A DNA stretch of 64,000 nt from Rubidibacter lacunae KORDI 51-2 (lineage in GTDB: Bacteria > Cyanobacteriota > Cyanobacteriia > Cyanobacteriales > Rubidibacteraceae): the NCBI RefSeq assembly GCF_000473895.1, contig NZ_ASSJ01000035.1, positions 114,477 to 178,476 of the forward strand, given 5' to 3'. Below are positions 21,090 through 30,523 of this stretch, one piece after another. The notes beneath the pieces are model-generated. The model did no database searches and was not told the origin of the DNA. It saw only the letters and a program-made list of their open reading frames with translations. A program made the translations under genes and the position numbers. Each line of letters opens with the position of its first letter. The stretch's first letter is position 1.

Positions 21090-21520
21090 TCAAATTTCGA
21101 TTTCGTCCCCCCATACCTCTGCGAATGCGACCCATCTGGTTCCAATGACCGAGACAATCACGCACTTGCAATCTCAATACGAAAACGGCATGAAGATTCC
21201 AGCTACGACCAAGCAAGAATTCACGCCTCATTCCATTCAGTCGTCTTGACTTTCACATTCCTCTTGCTACGAAAACCTCACCTGCCGGTCGTAATCTACC
21301 TTGTCAGTCAGATGTTCTTGTGAGAAAATTGGTTGGAAGATTTCTAAACAGATAACGCCAGCTTTAACAGCCCGCCCATTTGGGAGCGAGTTTGCTCTCG
21401 CTTTACCAAACAGACACTCTGTTCGGCCCGTTCATAGCGAGAATTATGACTGCGACACGTGCGCCAAGCTGGGTGCGAGTGGGTTGTTTAGGCCCTTCAA
21501 TGAAGGCTAACTAGGAAACC
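21090..21520. other. Intergenic region upstream of the tandem secreted proteins
   Basis: About 430 bp. The last roughly 90 bp (from about 21430) are clearly homologous to the region preceding the second paralogue (from about 22045), so the leader or promoter was duplicated with the gene. A small hairpin (AGCGAG, 6-nt loop, CTCGCT) lies near 21385-21405. No gene is recognised. Confidence 0.45.
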
Positions 21521-21892
21521 ATGAACATCAAAAGATTTGCGATCGCGCTGGCCCCGCTCCTTGGGGTTGGTCTAGGTACTCTAACCACCCCGGTTGGAGC
21601 ATCAGAGTTGGCTTCTAGGGCGAACGACGCGACAAGCTCCCTTGCTAGCTCCACGCTCACAAACGCCGAATCTGAGAACGGTGCTATTGAATTGCCCGTC
21701 CGCCCTCTCCAGAACACCATTTGCTCCAGCAAAGCCCACGCGCTCGCGACGAATTCCGAGCACTCGCATATCACCTATCCGATTGCGCGAGCGCTGGAGT
21801 TGAGCTTCGGTGGCTGCGGTAGCTGCTTAGTCAATGGGCTACCGGGAATTTGGATTCCAAGCGTCGGGGAATGCTTGATTTGTAAAAGATAA
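21521..21892 (+). CDS. Small secreted cysteine-containing protein, tandem copy 1
   Basis: A 123-residue protein with a signal peptide starting MNIKRFAIAL (cleavage probably after VGASE, about residue 28). A low-complexity linker follows, then a C-terminal region with Cys in TICSSKAHALATN, GGCGSC and GECLICKR. The second copy 248 bp downstream shares the signal peptide, the ICSSK-x-ALATN segment and the CxxC-like spacing, so it is a true paralogue and this supports both as real genes. The first codons include a HIP1 octamer (21539-21546). I do not recognise the family. The disulphide-capable C-terminus suggests a small structured extracellular or periplasmic domain. Confidence 0.72.
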   Translation: MNIKRFAIALAPLLGVGLGTLTTPVGASELASRANDATSSLASSTLTNAESENGAIELPVRPLQNTICSSKAHALATNSEHSHITYPIARALELSFGGCGSCLVNGLPGIWIPSVGECLICKR

Positions 21893-22140
21893 CCCTTCGT
21901 TCGATCTCACCTCCTTTTGCCTAGCGGGGTACATTCTTCACCTTCAAGTGCAACAGTTGCCGTGCCGCTATCCATAAGAGTGGAAATGCTCTGGGTAAAT
22001 GGATCTTGATTTTCCGATTGTATTTCCAAATCGCCACTCCGTCCATTCAGTTCTTATCGAGAGATAAGGCTGAAACCCCTGCACAATATGCAGTGCGAGC
22101 TAGTTGTTTGAGTCCTTTACTGTTGGCTAACTAGAAAACC

Positions 22141-22521
22141 ATGAACATCAAAAGATTTGCGATCGCGTTAGGGCTGGCTCTGCTAATTGGGCTCGGTCTC
22201 GGTATAGTACCAACACCGGTCAGAGCAGCCGAGCTATCAGCTAAAGCGATCGCCGTCCAGAAGTCCCCTATTAGCACTCGGCACGCAAATGCGATATCCG
22301 AGAACAGTGCCATGAAGTCTCCCGCCCGCCCGCTCCAGCAAGCCATTTGCTCCAGCAAAGTTCGTGCGCTTGCGACGAATCCTGCAAGCTCTGATATGAC
22401 CGATTCACTTGCGCAAGCGCCTGTGTCTTGGGGGTTATCTAATTGCAACCTCAACTGCTTGCACAATGGACAATATGCATTTTGGGTGGGCGGTGTCAAT
22501 ATGTGTGCGATTTGTAATTAA
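22141..22521 (+). CDS. Small secreted cysteine-containing protein, tandem copy 2
   Basis: A 126-residue paralogue of the preceding gene, with a nearly identical start (MNIKRFAIALGLAL) and a HIP1 octamer at the same codons (22159-22166). The signal peptide ends near VRAAE. The variable middle has diverged, while the C-terminal Cys pattern is kept: ICSSK, CNLNC, then MCAIC at the very end. The upstream 90 bp match those of copy 1 (both end in GGCTAACTAG-AAACC before the ATG). Differences concentrate in the mature part, which suggests diversification of a secreted domain. Function is unknown. Confidence 0.72.
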   Translation: MNIKRFAIALGLALLIGLGLGIVPTPVRAAELSAKAIAVQKSPISTRHANAISENSAMKSPARPLQQAICSSKVRALATNPASSDMTDSLAQAPVSWGLSNCNLNCLHNGQYAFWVGGVNMCAICN

Positions 22522-22965
22522 AAACTCTTCGGTCGGTCCCACACCGTCGCTGTTGTGGCGAAAGGCATATGCGCATCATTCACATGCGGCTGTTTGCACT
22601 CGCGCCCTACCGTTAATTTGAGGAGCTCCTAGGGTCAGTTCCAATAGGTTTCCCTGGAACAGATTAAAATTCTAGCCAACTGGAGCGATGCGGCTTGGTG
22701 CGAAAGTTTTTCCCATGTCCGCACTACAGCAACTCGAACCTGCCGAACTGTAGATCTGTAAGACTGATTTGAGATATGGGGCAGCGGTGTCGTTTGACTG
22801 CTAAAAGCCTATTAGTACTTGGCAAATGCGGATTCTGCACCTGCTCCAACCTTATTGCGCAGGACTGTTGCACGGCAAATGTTCCGGGTTTGGAGTTGAC
22901 CCCATGAGTTTCCTTCGCTGTTTTACGCTTTACATTCACTAATGAATTATGGGGGATGTGCGTAT
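22522..22965. other. Intergenic region before the TPS exoprotein
   Basis: About 440 bp with no recognisable gene, RNA or strong terminator. The AT content is moderately higher than in the flanking genes. Confidence 0.4.
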
Positions 22966-25644
22966 ATGAAGCTGCTTGTTGTCCGCTTTTGGCTGGTGTT
23001 TGTGTTGGGCTGCAGCCTGAAATGGTGTTCATCCGCGCTCGCTCAAGTCGTGGAGGACGATACGCTCTCGACGCAGGTTCGTGGGGACGGTACTGACTTT
23101 ACCATCGACGGTGGCAAACGTGCGGGCGGTAATCTTTTTCACAGCTTCGAACGATTCTCCTTGCCTACGGGGGGGTCTGCAACGTTTAATAACGCAATCG
23201 ACGTGAATCATATCTTTAGTCGGGTCACAGGAAACGATGCCTCCCATATCGATGGGGTCATTCGCGCCATGGGTGGTGCTGACTTGATTATGATCAACCC
23301 ACGCGGGATTATATTTGGTCCTGGTGCCGAACTCGACATCGGGGGGTCTTTCATAGGCAGCACTGCGGATCGCGTCGAGTTTGCCGATGGAACATTCTTC
23401 AGCGCCACGGACGTTCACGCCACACCTTTGCTGACTGTGAGCGCACCGGTCGGACTGCAGTTTGGGGATCGCGCTGCTCCAATTGTCAGCCGCTCGGAGT
23501 TTTTTGATTTCGACACTTTTGCCAACGGTTTGACAGTTCCCTATGGGGAAACCCTTGCTCTTCTTGGTGGCGATATCGAAATTGTTGGAAAAGCTGCTGC
23601 GGGGAATCAAGGGGGATTGACAGCGTTCGGCGGCCGCATCATTCTGGGCGGCGTTGCACCCGGCAGTCGCGTCGGTCTTGCACAGGACGATGGTTGGTCA
23701 GCTGACTTCAGCTCTGTCAGAGAGTTTCGTAACGTTCGTATTGCCGATGCCCTTGTGTTCGCAAATACCTTTCCTACTTTTGGGTCGAGTGACGGTTTCA
23801 TCGAACTGCAAGGGCAGCAAGTGTCCATTAGCAACACCCAAGTTTCTGCAGCGGTGCTGGGAAACACACTCGGTGGAGATATTTTCATTCGCGCTAGCCG
23901 CGAAATCGTGATTGATAAATCCTCGCAAGTCTTGACAACAGTTTTTAGCGGTACAGGAAGTGCCGGTGATATTAGCCTCGTTGCACCGATCGTGAGGGTG
24001 CTGGATGAATCGTTTATTTTTGCCACGACACAAACTGAAGGCAATGGCGGCAATATCGAGATTTCAGCCAGCGAGTTGGTGGAGTTGGCAGGCGACCCCG
24101 ACATCGGTCCGACCCTAATCCGCGCCGACTCGTTCGCCCTTAAGGACAATCCTGTTCTGGAAGGCGATGCTGGCACTATTGCGATCAAAACAGGCCGCCT
24201 GATAGTCCGCGACGGTGTCTTAATTGCAAGCTCGACGAAAGGCGATCGATTTGGCGAAACCGGTGAAGGTAGCAGCGGGAGCATTATTATCCGAGCAAGC
24301 GAATCGGTTGAGATATCCGGCCTGGGTACCCTCATCGAGCAAGATAACCCCTTGCGAAGCGGGGTGTTCGCGACCTCTGAGCGCACCGCAACCAGCGATG
24401 GCGGCAGCATCGATATCCAAACCCCTAGCCTGAGCGTCACTGATGGCGCAACGATCGCGACGGGAACAACCGGTGTGGGCACTACAGGCGATGGTGGCGC
24501 GATCGCCATCACTGCGGATCGCATCATCGTCCGTGACGGGGGTCAAATTATAGCCAGCACGACTGATGGCAGCACGGGTGCGGGCGGCGAGCTGACAATC
24601 GAAGCTGGCAACGTTCGCGTTAGCGGCAGCGGCAGCGCGATCGCAGCTGAGAGCACTGGTGCTGGCGATGCGGGCCGAGTTTCGCTGGATATTACCGACG
24701 ATCTGAAGATCGATGACGGCGGTCGCCTAAGTGTCAGTGCCACAGGGACGGGGGCGCCAGGCGGGCTCTTCGTGACGGCTGAAAATATTTACATTCGCGG
24801 CGCGGGTAGCGCGATCGCCGCTGAGAACAACAGTTCGGCAGATGCGGGCAACATCAAGTTAACAGCTACTGAGAAATTGCAGCTCGAGGATGGCGGTCGC
24901 ATTAGCGTTCGCGGTACGACGGAAACCGGCGCAGCGGGCAACATCGAACTGGCAGCGAATCGCCTCTACTTGCAGGACAGTCGCATCGATGCCGAAACAG
25001 CTGGCGGTCGCGGCAACATCATTATCCGCAGTGAAGACCTGCGACTGCGGGACGGCAGCAGCATTTCGACCAGCGCCACCGGCCCGGCCGACGGCGGCAA
25101 CATCACGATCGGCCCGCTTGCTTCGTCGTCAATCTCGAATTCGGTAATTCTGTTCGACACCAGCACCATTACTGCTAGAGCTGTCGGCGGGAACGGCGGT
25201 AATATCTTCATTACGGCCGAGACGATCTTCTTCCCACCTGGAAGCATCGACGCCAGCTCGGAGTTCGGTATTGATGGCAACGTCGAGATCTTCAACCCTG
25301 AAACCGATCCCAGCCGGTCGCTAGCAGTTTTACCGAGCGAAACCGAGACACCTGCTCCCTTGGAAAGCTGCGGTGCGAACACGGGCGTCTTGCAAAGCCG
25401 CTTCACCAACCTCGGCCGCGGTGGCATTCCAATCGCACCGACCGAGGCCGCTGGCGATCTTGGGGTCTGGGAAGATCTAGATTTACCGGAAGCAGAAACG
25501 TCATCACATCCTGGCAGTCGCCAACTGGTAGAGGCAGAAACATGGGTAGTTGACCCGCACGGTCGCGTCAGACTCGTGGCGTCCGAGCCCACGGGCAGCA
25601 CCTGTCGCCTGTCGGCAGGCTCAAAACCCGTTGGGTTGCCGTAA
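22966..25644 (+). CDS. Two-partner-secretion exoprotein with filamentous haemagglutinin N-terminal domain
   Basis: An 892-residue secreted protein. The ATG at 22966 follows a GGGGGA ribosome binding site (an in-frame ATG at 22942 is the alternative). A signal peptide ends at SALAQ. The TPS/haemagglutination-activity domain (about residues 28-250) contains the MINPRGIIFGPGAELDIGG motif that is hallmark for recognition by a TpsB pore. The remainder is a right-handed beta-helix of repeating G-G-D/N-I strands (for example ADGGNITIG, SGSAIAAE) and a short C-terminal tail with a few Cys. Such cyanobacterial TpsA proteins are exported to the surface. No TpsB (ShlB/FhaC-type) transporter is found in the window. 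The CHAT gene lies about 1.9 kb upstream. Confidence 0.88.
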   Translation: MKLLVVRFWLVFVLGCSLKWCSSALAQVVEDDTLSTQVRGDGTDFTIDGGKRAGGNLFHSFERFSLPTGGSATFNNAIDVNHIFSRVTGNDASHIDGVIRAMGGADLIMINPRGIIFGPGAELDIGGSFIGSTADRVEFADGTFFSATDVHATPLLTVSAPVGLQFGDRAAPIVSRSEFFDFDTFANGLTVPYGETLALLGGDIEIVGKAAAGNQGGLTAFGGRIILGGVAPGSRVGLAQDDGWSADFSSVREFRNVRIADALVFANTFPTFGSSDGFIELQGQQVSISNTQVSAAVLGNTLGGDIFIRASREIVIDKSSQVLTTVFSGTGSAGDISLVAPIVRVLDESFIFATTQTEGNGGNIEISASELVELAGDPDIGPTLIRADSFALKDNPVLEGDAGTIAIKTGRLIVRDGVLIASSTKGDRFGETGEGSSGSIIIRASESVEISGLGTLIEQDNPLRSGVFATSERTATSDGGSIDIQTPSLSVTDGATIATGTTGVGTTGDGGAIAITADRIIVRDGGQIIASTTDGSTGAGGELTIEAGNVRVSGSGSAIAAESTGAGDAGRVSLDITDDLKIDDGGRLSVSATGTGAPGGLFVTAENIYIRGAGSAIAAENNSSADAGNIKLTATEKLQLEDGGRISVRGTTETGAAGNIELAANRLYLQDSRIDAETAGGRGNIIIRSEDLRLRDGSSISTSATGPADGGNITIGPLASSSISNSVILFDTSTITARAVGGNGGNIFITAETIFFPPGSIDASSEFGIDGNVEIFNPETDPSRSLAVLPSETETPAPLESCGANTGVLQSRFTNLGRGGIPIAPTEAAGDLGVWEDLDLPEAETSSHPGSRQLVEAETWVVDPHGRVRLVASEPTGSTCRLSAGSKPVGLP

Positions 25645-25911
25645 TACCAACCTCAAAACTTTTTTCTACAGATTGTGGCTTAAAGAACGCGGATTATAGA
25701 GCGCGATGACAGATTGCAGTTAATAGTTCGCGCGGATGGATCGAAGTATGCAACCCGGACCAGCGCTCCTGAAGTAAGGCATTTGATGAGCCGCTTGGGA
25801 CACTTCAAGTCTGAATCGTCTATATATCGGGACTTCTATTCTGGAGATTGTCTCAACCAACCTATCCGTTGCCATGTTCGTGGATACGGTAGGCGTCGCG
25901 ATCGCGTCCGA

Positions 25912-27867
25912 TTACTCCGATTTCTCCGGGCGCGGAAAGGCACTGGGAGGAGGGAAGTTTAGAACCGGCTCGTTTGCCAGTGCCTGCTCGACGAACGACC
26001 GCCACACCGGTGCAGCATACCCTCCACCCGTAATGCCTACTCCTAAGGGACGATAGTCGTCGTTGCCGATCCAAACAGCCGCCGCCAGCTGCGGGGTATA
26101 TCCAATAAACCAAACGTCACGTTCGGATGTCGTCGTGCCGGTTTTGCCTGCCACCGGCCGGCCGGGAATCCGCCCATTCGTGCCGGTTCCGCTCTCGACC
26201 GCGGTTTGCAGCACGCTATTCAGTGATGCGACAGCCCAAGGGTCGAGCAGCAAGCGCGGCTGCGGTTGGTTCTCGTACAACACGTTCCCAGAGCTATCGG
26301 TCACGCGCACGATAATCGAGGTTTCGTCATGCCAGCCACCATTAGCAAATGTCGCATACGCTCCCACCATCTCCAAAGGCGTCACGCCAATCGACCCCAA
26401 CGGTAGCGAGACCACCGGTTGCAGCGGGCTTTCGATTCCAAGCTCGCGCACTACGTTGATGACATTGTCCAACCCGATTTCCTGGCCGAGCTTAACCACC
26501 GGCACGTTACTCGACTGCGCCAGTGCCGTGCGAATCGGCACCGGGCCGGAAAAGTTACCACCGTAGTTGCGCGGCGAGTAATAGTTGGAGCCATCGCGAT
26601 AGCTCACCGGCGTGTCCTCAACGATCGAATCGGGATCGTAGACGCCTGTCGAGAATGCAGTGTAGTACACGAAGGGCTTGAACGACGAGCCCGGCTGCCG
26701 GCGAGCCTGCAACACCCGGTTGTACTGACTGGACTCATAATCGACGCTGCCGACTATTGCCTTAATAAAGTGCGTGCGCGGGTCCACCGCCACTAGCGCG
26801 ACCTGATCGGCATTCAAGCCGCGATCGCGCAAACCTTGATGGGCATTCTTCACCACCGACTCTGCCATCCGCTGGAAGTCGAAGTCCACCGTGGTTTGCA
26901 CCCGTAACCCACCTTCGAGCAATACTTCTCGTCCGAAGCGCTGTTCCAATTCCTGGGTCACTGCATCGGTTACAAACGGCAGTTTGCTGCGCTCCCAAGC
27001 AGTTGGGCGTCCGATTAACAAGGGCTCGCGGTATGCTTGCGAGGCTTCCTCCGCTGTAATCCAACCTAGATCGCGCATTCGGTCCAGTACGACTAGTTGG
27101 CGGCGCTTGGTTTCGTCGTAATTGTTAAACGGACTGTAGATTTCCGGTAATTGGATCAACCCGGCCATCATCGCGGACTCTGCCAGATTCAGCTCCGAGG
27201 ATGACTTCTGGAAATAGGTCAGAGCAGCGGTTTCGACTCCATAGTTGTTATGTCCCCAATAGATTGCGTTGAGGTACAACTCTAGGATTTCGTCTTTCTC
27301 AAAAATCTGCTCGATGCGCAGCGCTAAAACAGCTTCGGCCAGCTTGCGGCTAACGGTCCGATCGGGCGTCAGAAACAAGTTCTTCACCAGCTGCAAGGTG
27401 ATTGTCGAGGCACCTTCAACAACCCCACCGCTGCGGTAATTCACCACACCCGCCCGCGCGACGCTGGTTGGATTGATGCCTTGGTGGTGGTAGAAATGAC
27501 TGTCTTCAATCGCCAAAACAGCGAGTTTCAGTTCGTCGGAGATGTCCGGCAACAGCACGACTTCGCGGTTGGCTTCAGCGTGCAGACGCAACAGCAAGCG
27601 TCCTTTGACATCGTAGATATAGCTCGTCTCGGCTGGCGCATATTTGCTCAGCACGCGCACGTCGGGGAGGTTGCGGAAGCTTAGAGCCAATCCGACCAAT
27701 CCACCTGCTACTGCCGAGGTCGTCAGTAACGTCAGACAGACAAACGTCCCGAAGGTGACGCGGACCACGCCACCCGTAAAGCCCAATGCCGCTCGCCAAC
27801 CGGTGCGACGGGGATGGCGGGGTGCGGCCGATTGCTCGCGATCGCGCTTGAGCGTACGACTGGACAC
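25912..27867 (-). CDS. Class A penicillin-binding protein 1A
   Basis: A 651-residue bifunctional peptidoglycan synthase. One N-terminal membrane anchor (about residues 35-62) precedes a GT51 transglycosylase domain with catalytic Glu121 in EDSHFY. It is followed by a transpeptidase domain with SxxK (Ser394, Lys397), SSN (452-454) and KTG (575-577). The GTG at 27865-27867 is chosen because it gives a family-like cytoplasmic tail; the frame is open much further upstream across the promoter region. It is divergent from the cyclophilin gene. The C-terminus is convergent with the TPS exoprotein. Assignment to class A is certain; the specific paralogue within the genome is not. Confidence 0.93.
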   Translation of the reverse strand: MSSRTLKRDREQSAAPRHPRRTGWRAALGFTGGVVRVTFGTFVCLTLLTTSAVAGGLVGLALSFRNLPDVRVLSKYAPAETSYIYDVKGRLLLRLHAEANREVVLLPDISDELKLAVLAIEDSHFYHHQGINPTSVARAGVVNYRSGGVVEGASTITLQLVKNLFLTPDRTVSRKLAEAVLALRIEQIFEKDEILELYLNAIYWGHNNYGVETAALTYFQKSSSELNLAESAMMAGLIQLPEIYSPFNNYDETKRRQLVVLDRMRDLGWITAEEASQAYREPLLIGRPTAWERSKLPFVTDAVTQELEQRFGREVLLEGGLRVQTTVDFDFQRMAESVVKNAHQGLRDRGLNADQVALVAVDPRTHFIKAIVGSVDYESSQYNRVLQARRQPGSSFKPFVYYTAFSTGVYDPDSIVEDTPVSYRDGSNYYSPRNYGGNFSGPVPIRTALAQSSNVPVVKLGQEIGLDNVINVVRELGIESPLQPVVSLPLGSIGVTPLEMVGAYATFANGGWHDETSIIVRVTDSSGNVLYENQPQPRLLLDPWAVASLNSVLQTAVESGTGTNGRIPGRPVAGKTGTTTSERDVWFIGYTPQLAAAVWIGNDDYRPLGVGITGGGYAAPVWRSFVEQALANEPVLNFPPPSAFPRPEKSE

Positions 27868-27907
27868 GATAAGGCTGTTTCCTCGACTCGACGGCAAACG
27901 TGGTAAA

Positions 27908-27924
27908 TTGCGCGACGCGCGCAA
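27908..27924. repeat. Perfect 7-bp inverted repeat in the PBP1A-cyclophilin divergent region
   Basis: TTGCGCG and CGCGCAA flank ACG, about 40 bp upstream of the PBP1A start. Its place in a shared promoter region makes an operator possible. There is no U-tract, so it is not a terminator. Confidence 0.4.
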
Positions 27925-28192
27925 CCCTATCACAATTTTGGCACCAACACGATTGTGGCACCGATTGCGGCAGTCTTTGCAAATAGCGATCGCGGGTGCC
28001 GTGCGAGCACTGCAGGGACCGACCGACCGGGTTTGGGAATGTTCCTTGCTGAGTCTGCCTTTGGCGCACGGGGTGTCGAGGATATGGCAAGATCGATTGG
28101 TGATTTCGAGCTTTACTCCACGTTCTCTGGATTTGCCGAGCGGATCTAGCGGAACGCGCGCACGGGAACCGAACGCAAGCGAGCAGGACCTA

Positions 28193-29350
28193 ATGACGAA
28201 ACCGGCGAAGCAATCTGGAACGGCAGCCCCCACCTGGCGCTGGCTGCAAACAGGAGCATTGGCGTTAGTACTGGCACTGCTGTCAGTGGGATTGAGCGGC
28301 GCGTGGTGGAACTCCGGCGGCGATGCATCGGAGCCCGCTCCCCCTGCCCGTGCCAGCATCCTACCCGAAGGCGATGCCATTACCGACCCAACCGCCCTTT
28401 TGCGCTACGCTCTGCCAATCGATAACCAGCCGACCCGGCGCCTGCAAAAAAGCATTGAAGACATTTCGACGCAGCTCCGCAGCCGCCGCTGGAGCCCAGT
28501 GCGGCGGGACATCAAAACGGCATCCGTGACGCTCTCAACTCACCTCGACGACATCTTGGCCGACATCCCCGCCGAGCGCAGACCCGAAGCCGAAGCAGCG
28601 CTCGCGGATATTCGCACCGCGCTAATCGCGCTCGGCGATGCCGCAGAAGTCAAGGATAAAGAGCAAATCTGGACACAACGCCGAATCATCCTCAACCGGC
28701 TCGACGTTGTTGAAGAGGCAATGGTGCAAGGATTTCCTTTTGAAATCCCCGCAGTATATGCCAATCTTCCCCGGCTGAAGGGTCGGGCTGTGGTGGACGT
28801 AGAGACGACTCAAGGCACTTTGACGATCGTCGTTGACGGTTACAACGCCCCCATAACGGCGGGTAACTTCGTCGACTTGGTCGATCGCGGCTTCTACGAC
28901 GGGCTGCCGGTGATTCGCTCGGATGACTTCGTGGTACAGACGGGCGATCCGGTGGGTCCGGAAGACGGTTTTATCGATCCGGAGACGGGTACGTATCGTG
29001 CCGTACCTTTGGAAGTTCGCGCGCGGGGGGATGCCGAGCCGCTCTACGGCATCACATTTGAAGAAGCCGGACTTTATCTAGATCCTCCCGTGTTGCCGTT
29101 TTCGTCCTTCGGGGCAGTCGCACTGGCGCGTCCGAATGCGGAACCCGATGGCGGATCGTCCCAGTTCTTTTTCTTCAAGTACGATTCCGAACTGACGCCG
29201 CCGGGCTTTAACGTTATGGACGGTCGCTATGCCGTGTTCGGCTACGTGGTAGACGGCAGTGAAATCCTCAGCGCCCTCACAACTGATGACAAGGTGCTGT
29301 CAGCACGAACGGTAAGCGGTCTGGAGAACCTAGTGCGCCCAACCGCTTAG
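28193..29350 (+). CDS. Lumenal cyclophilin-type peptidyl-prolyl isomerase, TLP40/CYP38 homologue
   Basis: A 385-residue protein. The ATG at 28193 is preceded by AGCAGGACC, a good ribosome binding site. A hydrophobic export segment lies at about residues 18-40. An N-terminal helical domain (about 60-190) matches the helical bundle of plant CYP38/TLP40. The C-terminal cyclophilin-like beta barrel (about 195-380) has TQGTLTIVVDGYNAPITAGNF and GSSQFFFFK. Plant CYP38 acts in the thylakoid lumen in photosystem II assembly, and the cyanobacterial homologue is expected to do the same; isomerase activity may be weak in this family. thiL begins 82 bp downstream. Confidence 0.9.
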   Translation: MTKPAKQSGTAAPTWRWLQTGALALVLALLSVGLSGAWWNSGGDASEPAPPARASILPEGDAITDPTALLRYALPIDNQPTRRLQKSIEDISTQLRSRRWSPVRRDIKTASVTLSTHLDDILADIPAERRPEAEAALADIRTALIALGDAAEVKDKEQIWTQRRIILNRLDVVEEAMVQGFPFEIPAVYANLPRLKGRAVVDVETTQGTLTIVVDGYNAPITAGNFVDLVDRGFYDGLPVIRSDDFVVQTGDPVGPEDGFIDPETGTYRAVPLEVRARGDAEPLYGITFEEAGLYLDPPVLPFSSFGAVALARPNAEPDGGSSQFFFFKYDSELTPPGFNVMDGRYAVFGYVVDGSEILSALTTDDKVLSARTVSGLENLVRPTA

Positions 29351-29432
29351 GCGATCGCGTTTGCTGCAGGCGATCGCTGTCGCCTTGAAGGCAGTTGCGC
29401 CGAAACAATCGCGAATTACCGATTGCATACCG

Positions 29433-30440
29433 ATGAGCGATCGCGAGACCTCCCCAACCGAACTCACCGTCGGCACTCTAGCCGAGCGCGGGTTGTTGCA
29501 GCGCCTTCAAGCCTTTTGCCCGCGCGAGATCGTCGGTGACGACGCTGCCGTACTGCCCCTCGACAGCGATCGCGTGTTGGTCGTTACGAGCGACATGCTG
29601 GTGGACGGGGTGCACTTTAGCGATCGCAGTACTTCGGCAGCCGATGCGGGCTGGCGGGCGGCGGCCGCGAATTTGTCCGACCTTGCTGCCATGGGGGCGA
29701 CGCCTTGGGGTATCACCGTGGCGTTGGGTTTGCGCTCGGACCAACCCGTTACCTGGGTAGAAGAGCTGTATGCAGGCATGAGCGCGTGTTTACAACCAAG
29801 CGGCACGCAAATTTGGGGTGGCGACATTTCCCGTTCGGAAACCGCGACGATTGCCATCACCGCGATCGGGCAAGCGCCGGCGAATCGGGTTTGGCAGCGC
29901 TCGGCAGCGCAACCCGGCGACGCGATCGTGGCAACGGGCATTCACGGAGCGTCACGAGCGGGGCTGGAGCTGCTATTGCATCCGGAATCCAACCTTCGCC
30001 TCGAAACCGCTGCCTGCGAGCGTCTCCGGCTCACCCACCAACGCCCGAAACCGCGGTTGGATGTGGTGCCCGTGCTACGGGCGATCGCGGCCGAGTCCCG
30101 CACGGCCGCCGCCGATAGCAGTGACGGATTAGTTGATGCCGTCTGGCAGCTATGCGCGAGCAGCGGCGTTGGTGCGCGGCTCGATGCCACTGCTGTGCCG
30201 CAATCGCCGGATGTCATTCGCTACGTTGGAACCGAGCTCGCGCTGGAGTGGGCCCTCTACGGTGGGGAAGATTTCGAACTCGTGCTTTGCCTACCACCGG
30301 AACTCGCCCAGCAGCTCGTAGCGGCAATCGGTGGCGGGGCAGCGATCGTCGGCGAGATCCTCCCCGGTTCTGAGGTGGTGCTAATGCAAGCTAACAGCAC
30401 GCGAGTACTGACTATTGACAAAACATTCCAGCATTTCTAG
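29433..30440 (+). CDS. thiL: Thiamine-monophosphate kinase
   Basis: A 335-residue enzyme that phosphorylates thiamine monophosphate to the active diphosphate. Conserved Asp-rich motifs are present: IGDDAAV-like VGDDAAVLP (about 35-43), DMLVDGVHF, and the NLSDLAAMGA stretch that binds Mg-ATP. A C-terminal AIRS-like domain with ADSSDGL follows. The ATG at 29433 gives a family-typical N-terminus; an upstream in-frame start exists but adds an unrelated leader. It probably belongs to one transcription unit with the cyclophilin gene (82-bp spacing). No TPP riboswitch is seen upstream. Confidence 0.95.
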   Translation: MSDRETSPTELTVGTLAERGLLQRLQAFCPREIVGDDAAVLPLDSDRVLVVTSDMLVDGVHFSDRSTSAADAGWRAAAANLSDLAAMGATPWGITVALGLRSDQPVTWVEELYAGMSACLQPSGTQIWGGDISRSETATIAITAIGQAPANRVWQRSAAQPGDAIVATGIHGASRAGLELLLHPESNLRLETAACERLRLTHQRPKPRLDVVPVLRAIAAESRTAAADSSDGLVDAVWQLCASSGVGARLDATAVPQSPDVIRYVGTELALEWALYGGEDFELVLCLPPELAQQLVAAIGGGAAIVGEILPGSEVVLMQANSTRVLTIDKTFQHF

Positions 30441-30523
30441 CGGGCGACAAGTAAGCAATGAGGACAATTAAGCAATGAGATCGAACTGCAAGTGGCGTTG
30501 CGCAGATTGGAGCGATCGCCGAA

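Noticed and set aside
21090..22140. Possibility that the tandem small proteins are a CRISPR or repeat-array artefact
   Set aside because: Only two units with diverged coding parts and no short regular spacing; a gene duplication explains it.
27868..28192. Very long open frames extending the PBP1A and cyclophilin genes through their shared promoter region
   Set aside because: These extensions overlap each other on opposite strands and have no family similarity; internal starts with better context are used.
29351..29432. Possible TPP riboswitch before thiL
   Set aside because: The 82-bp spacer lacks the conserved CTGAGA and related elements.
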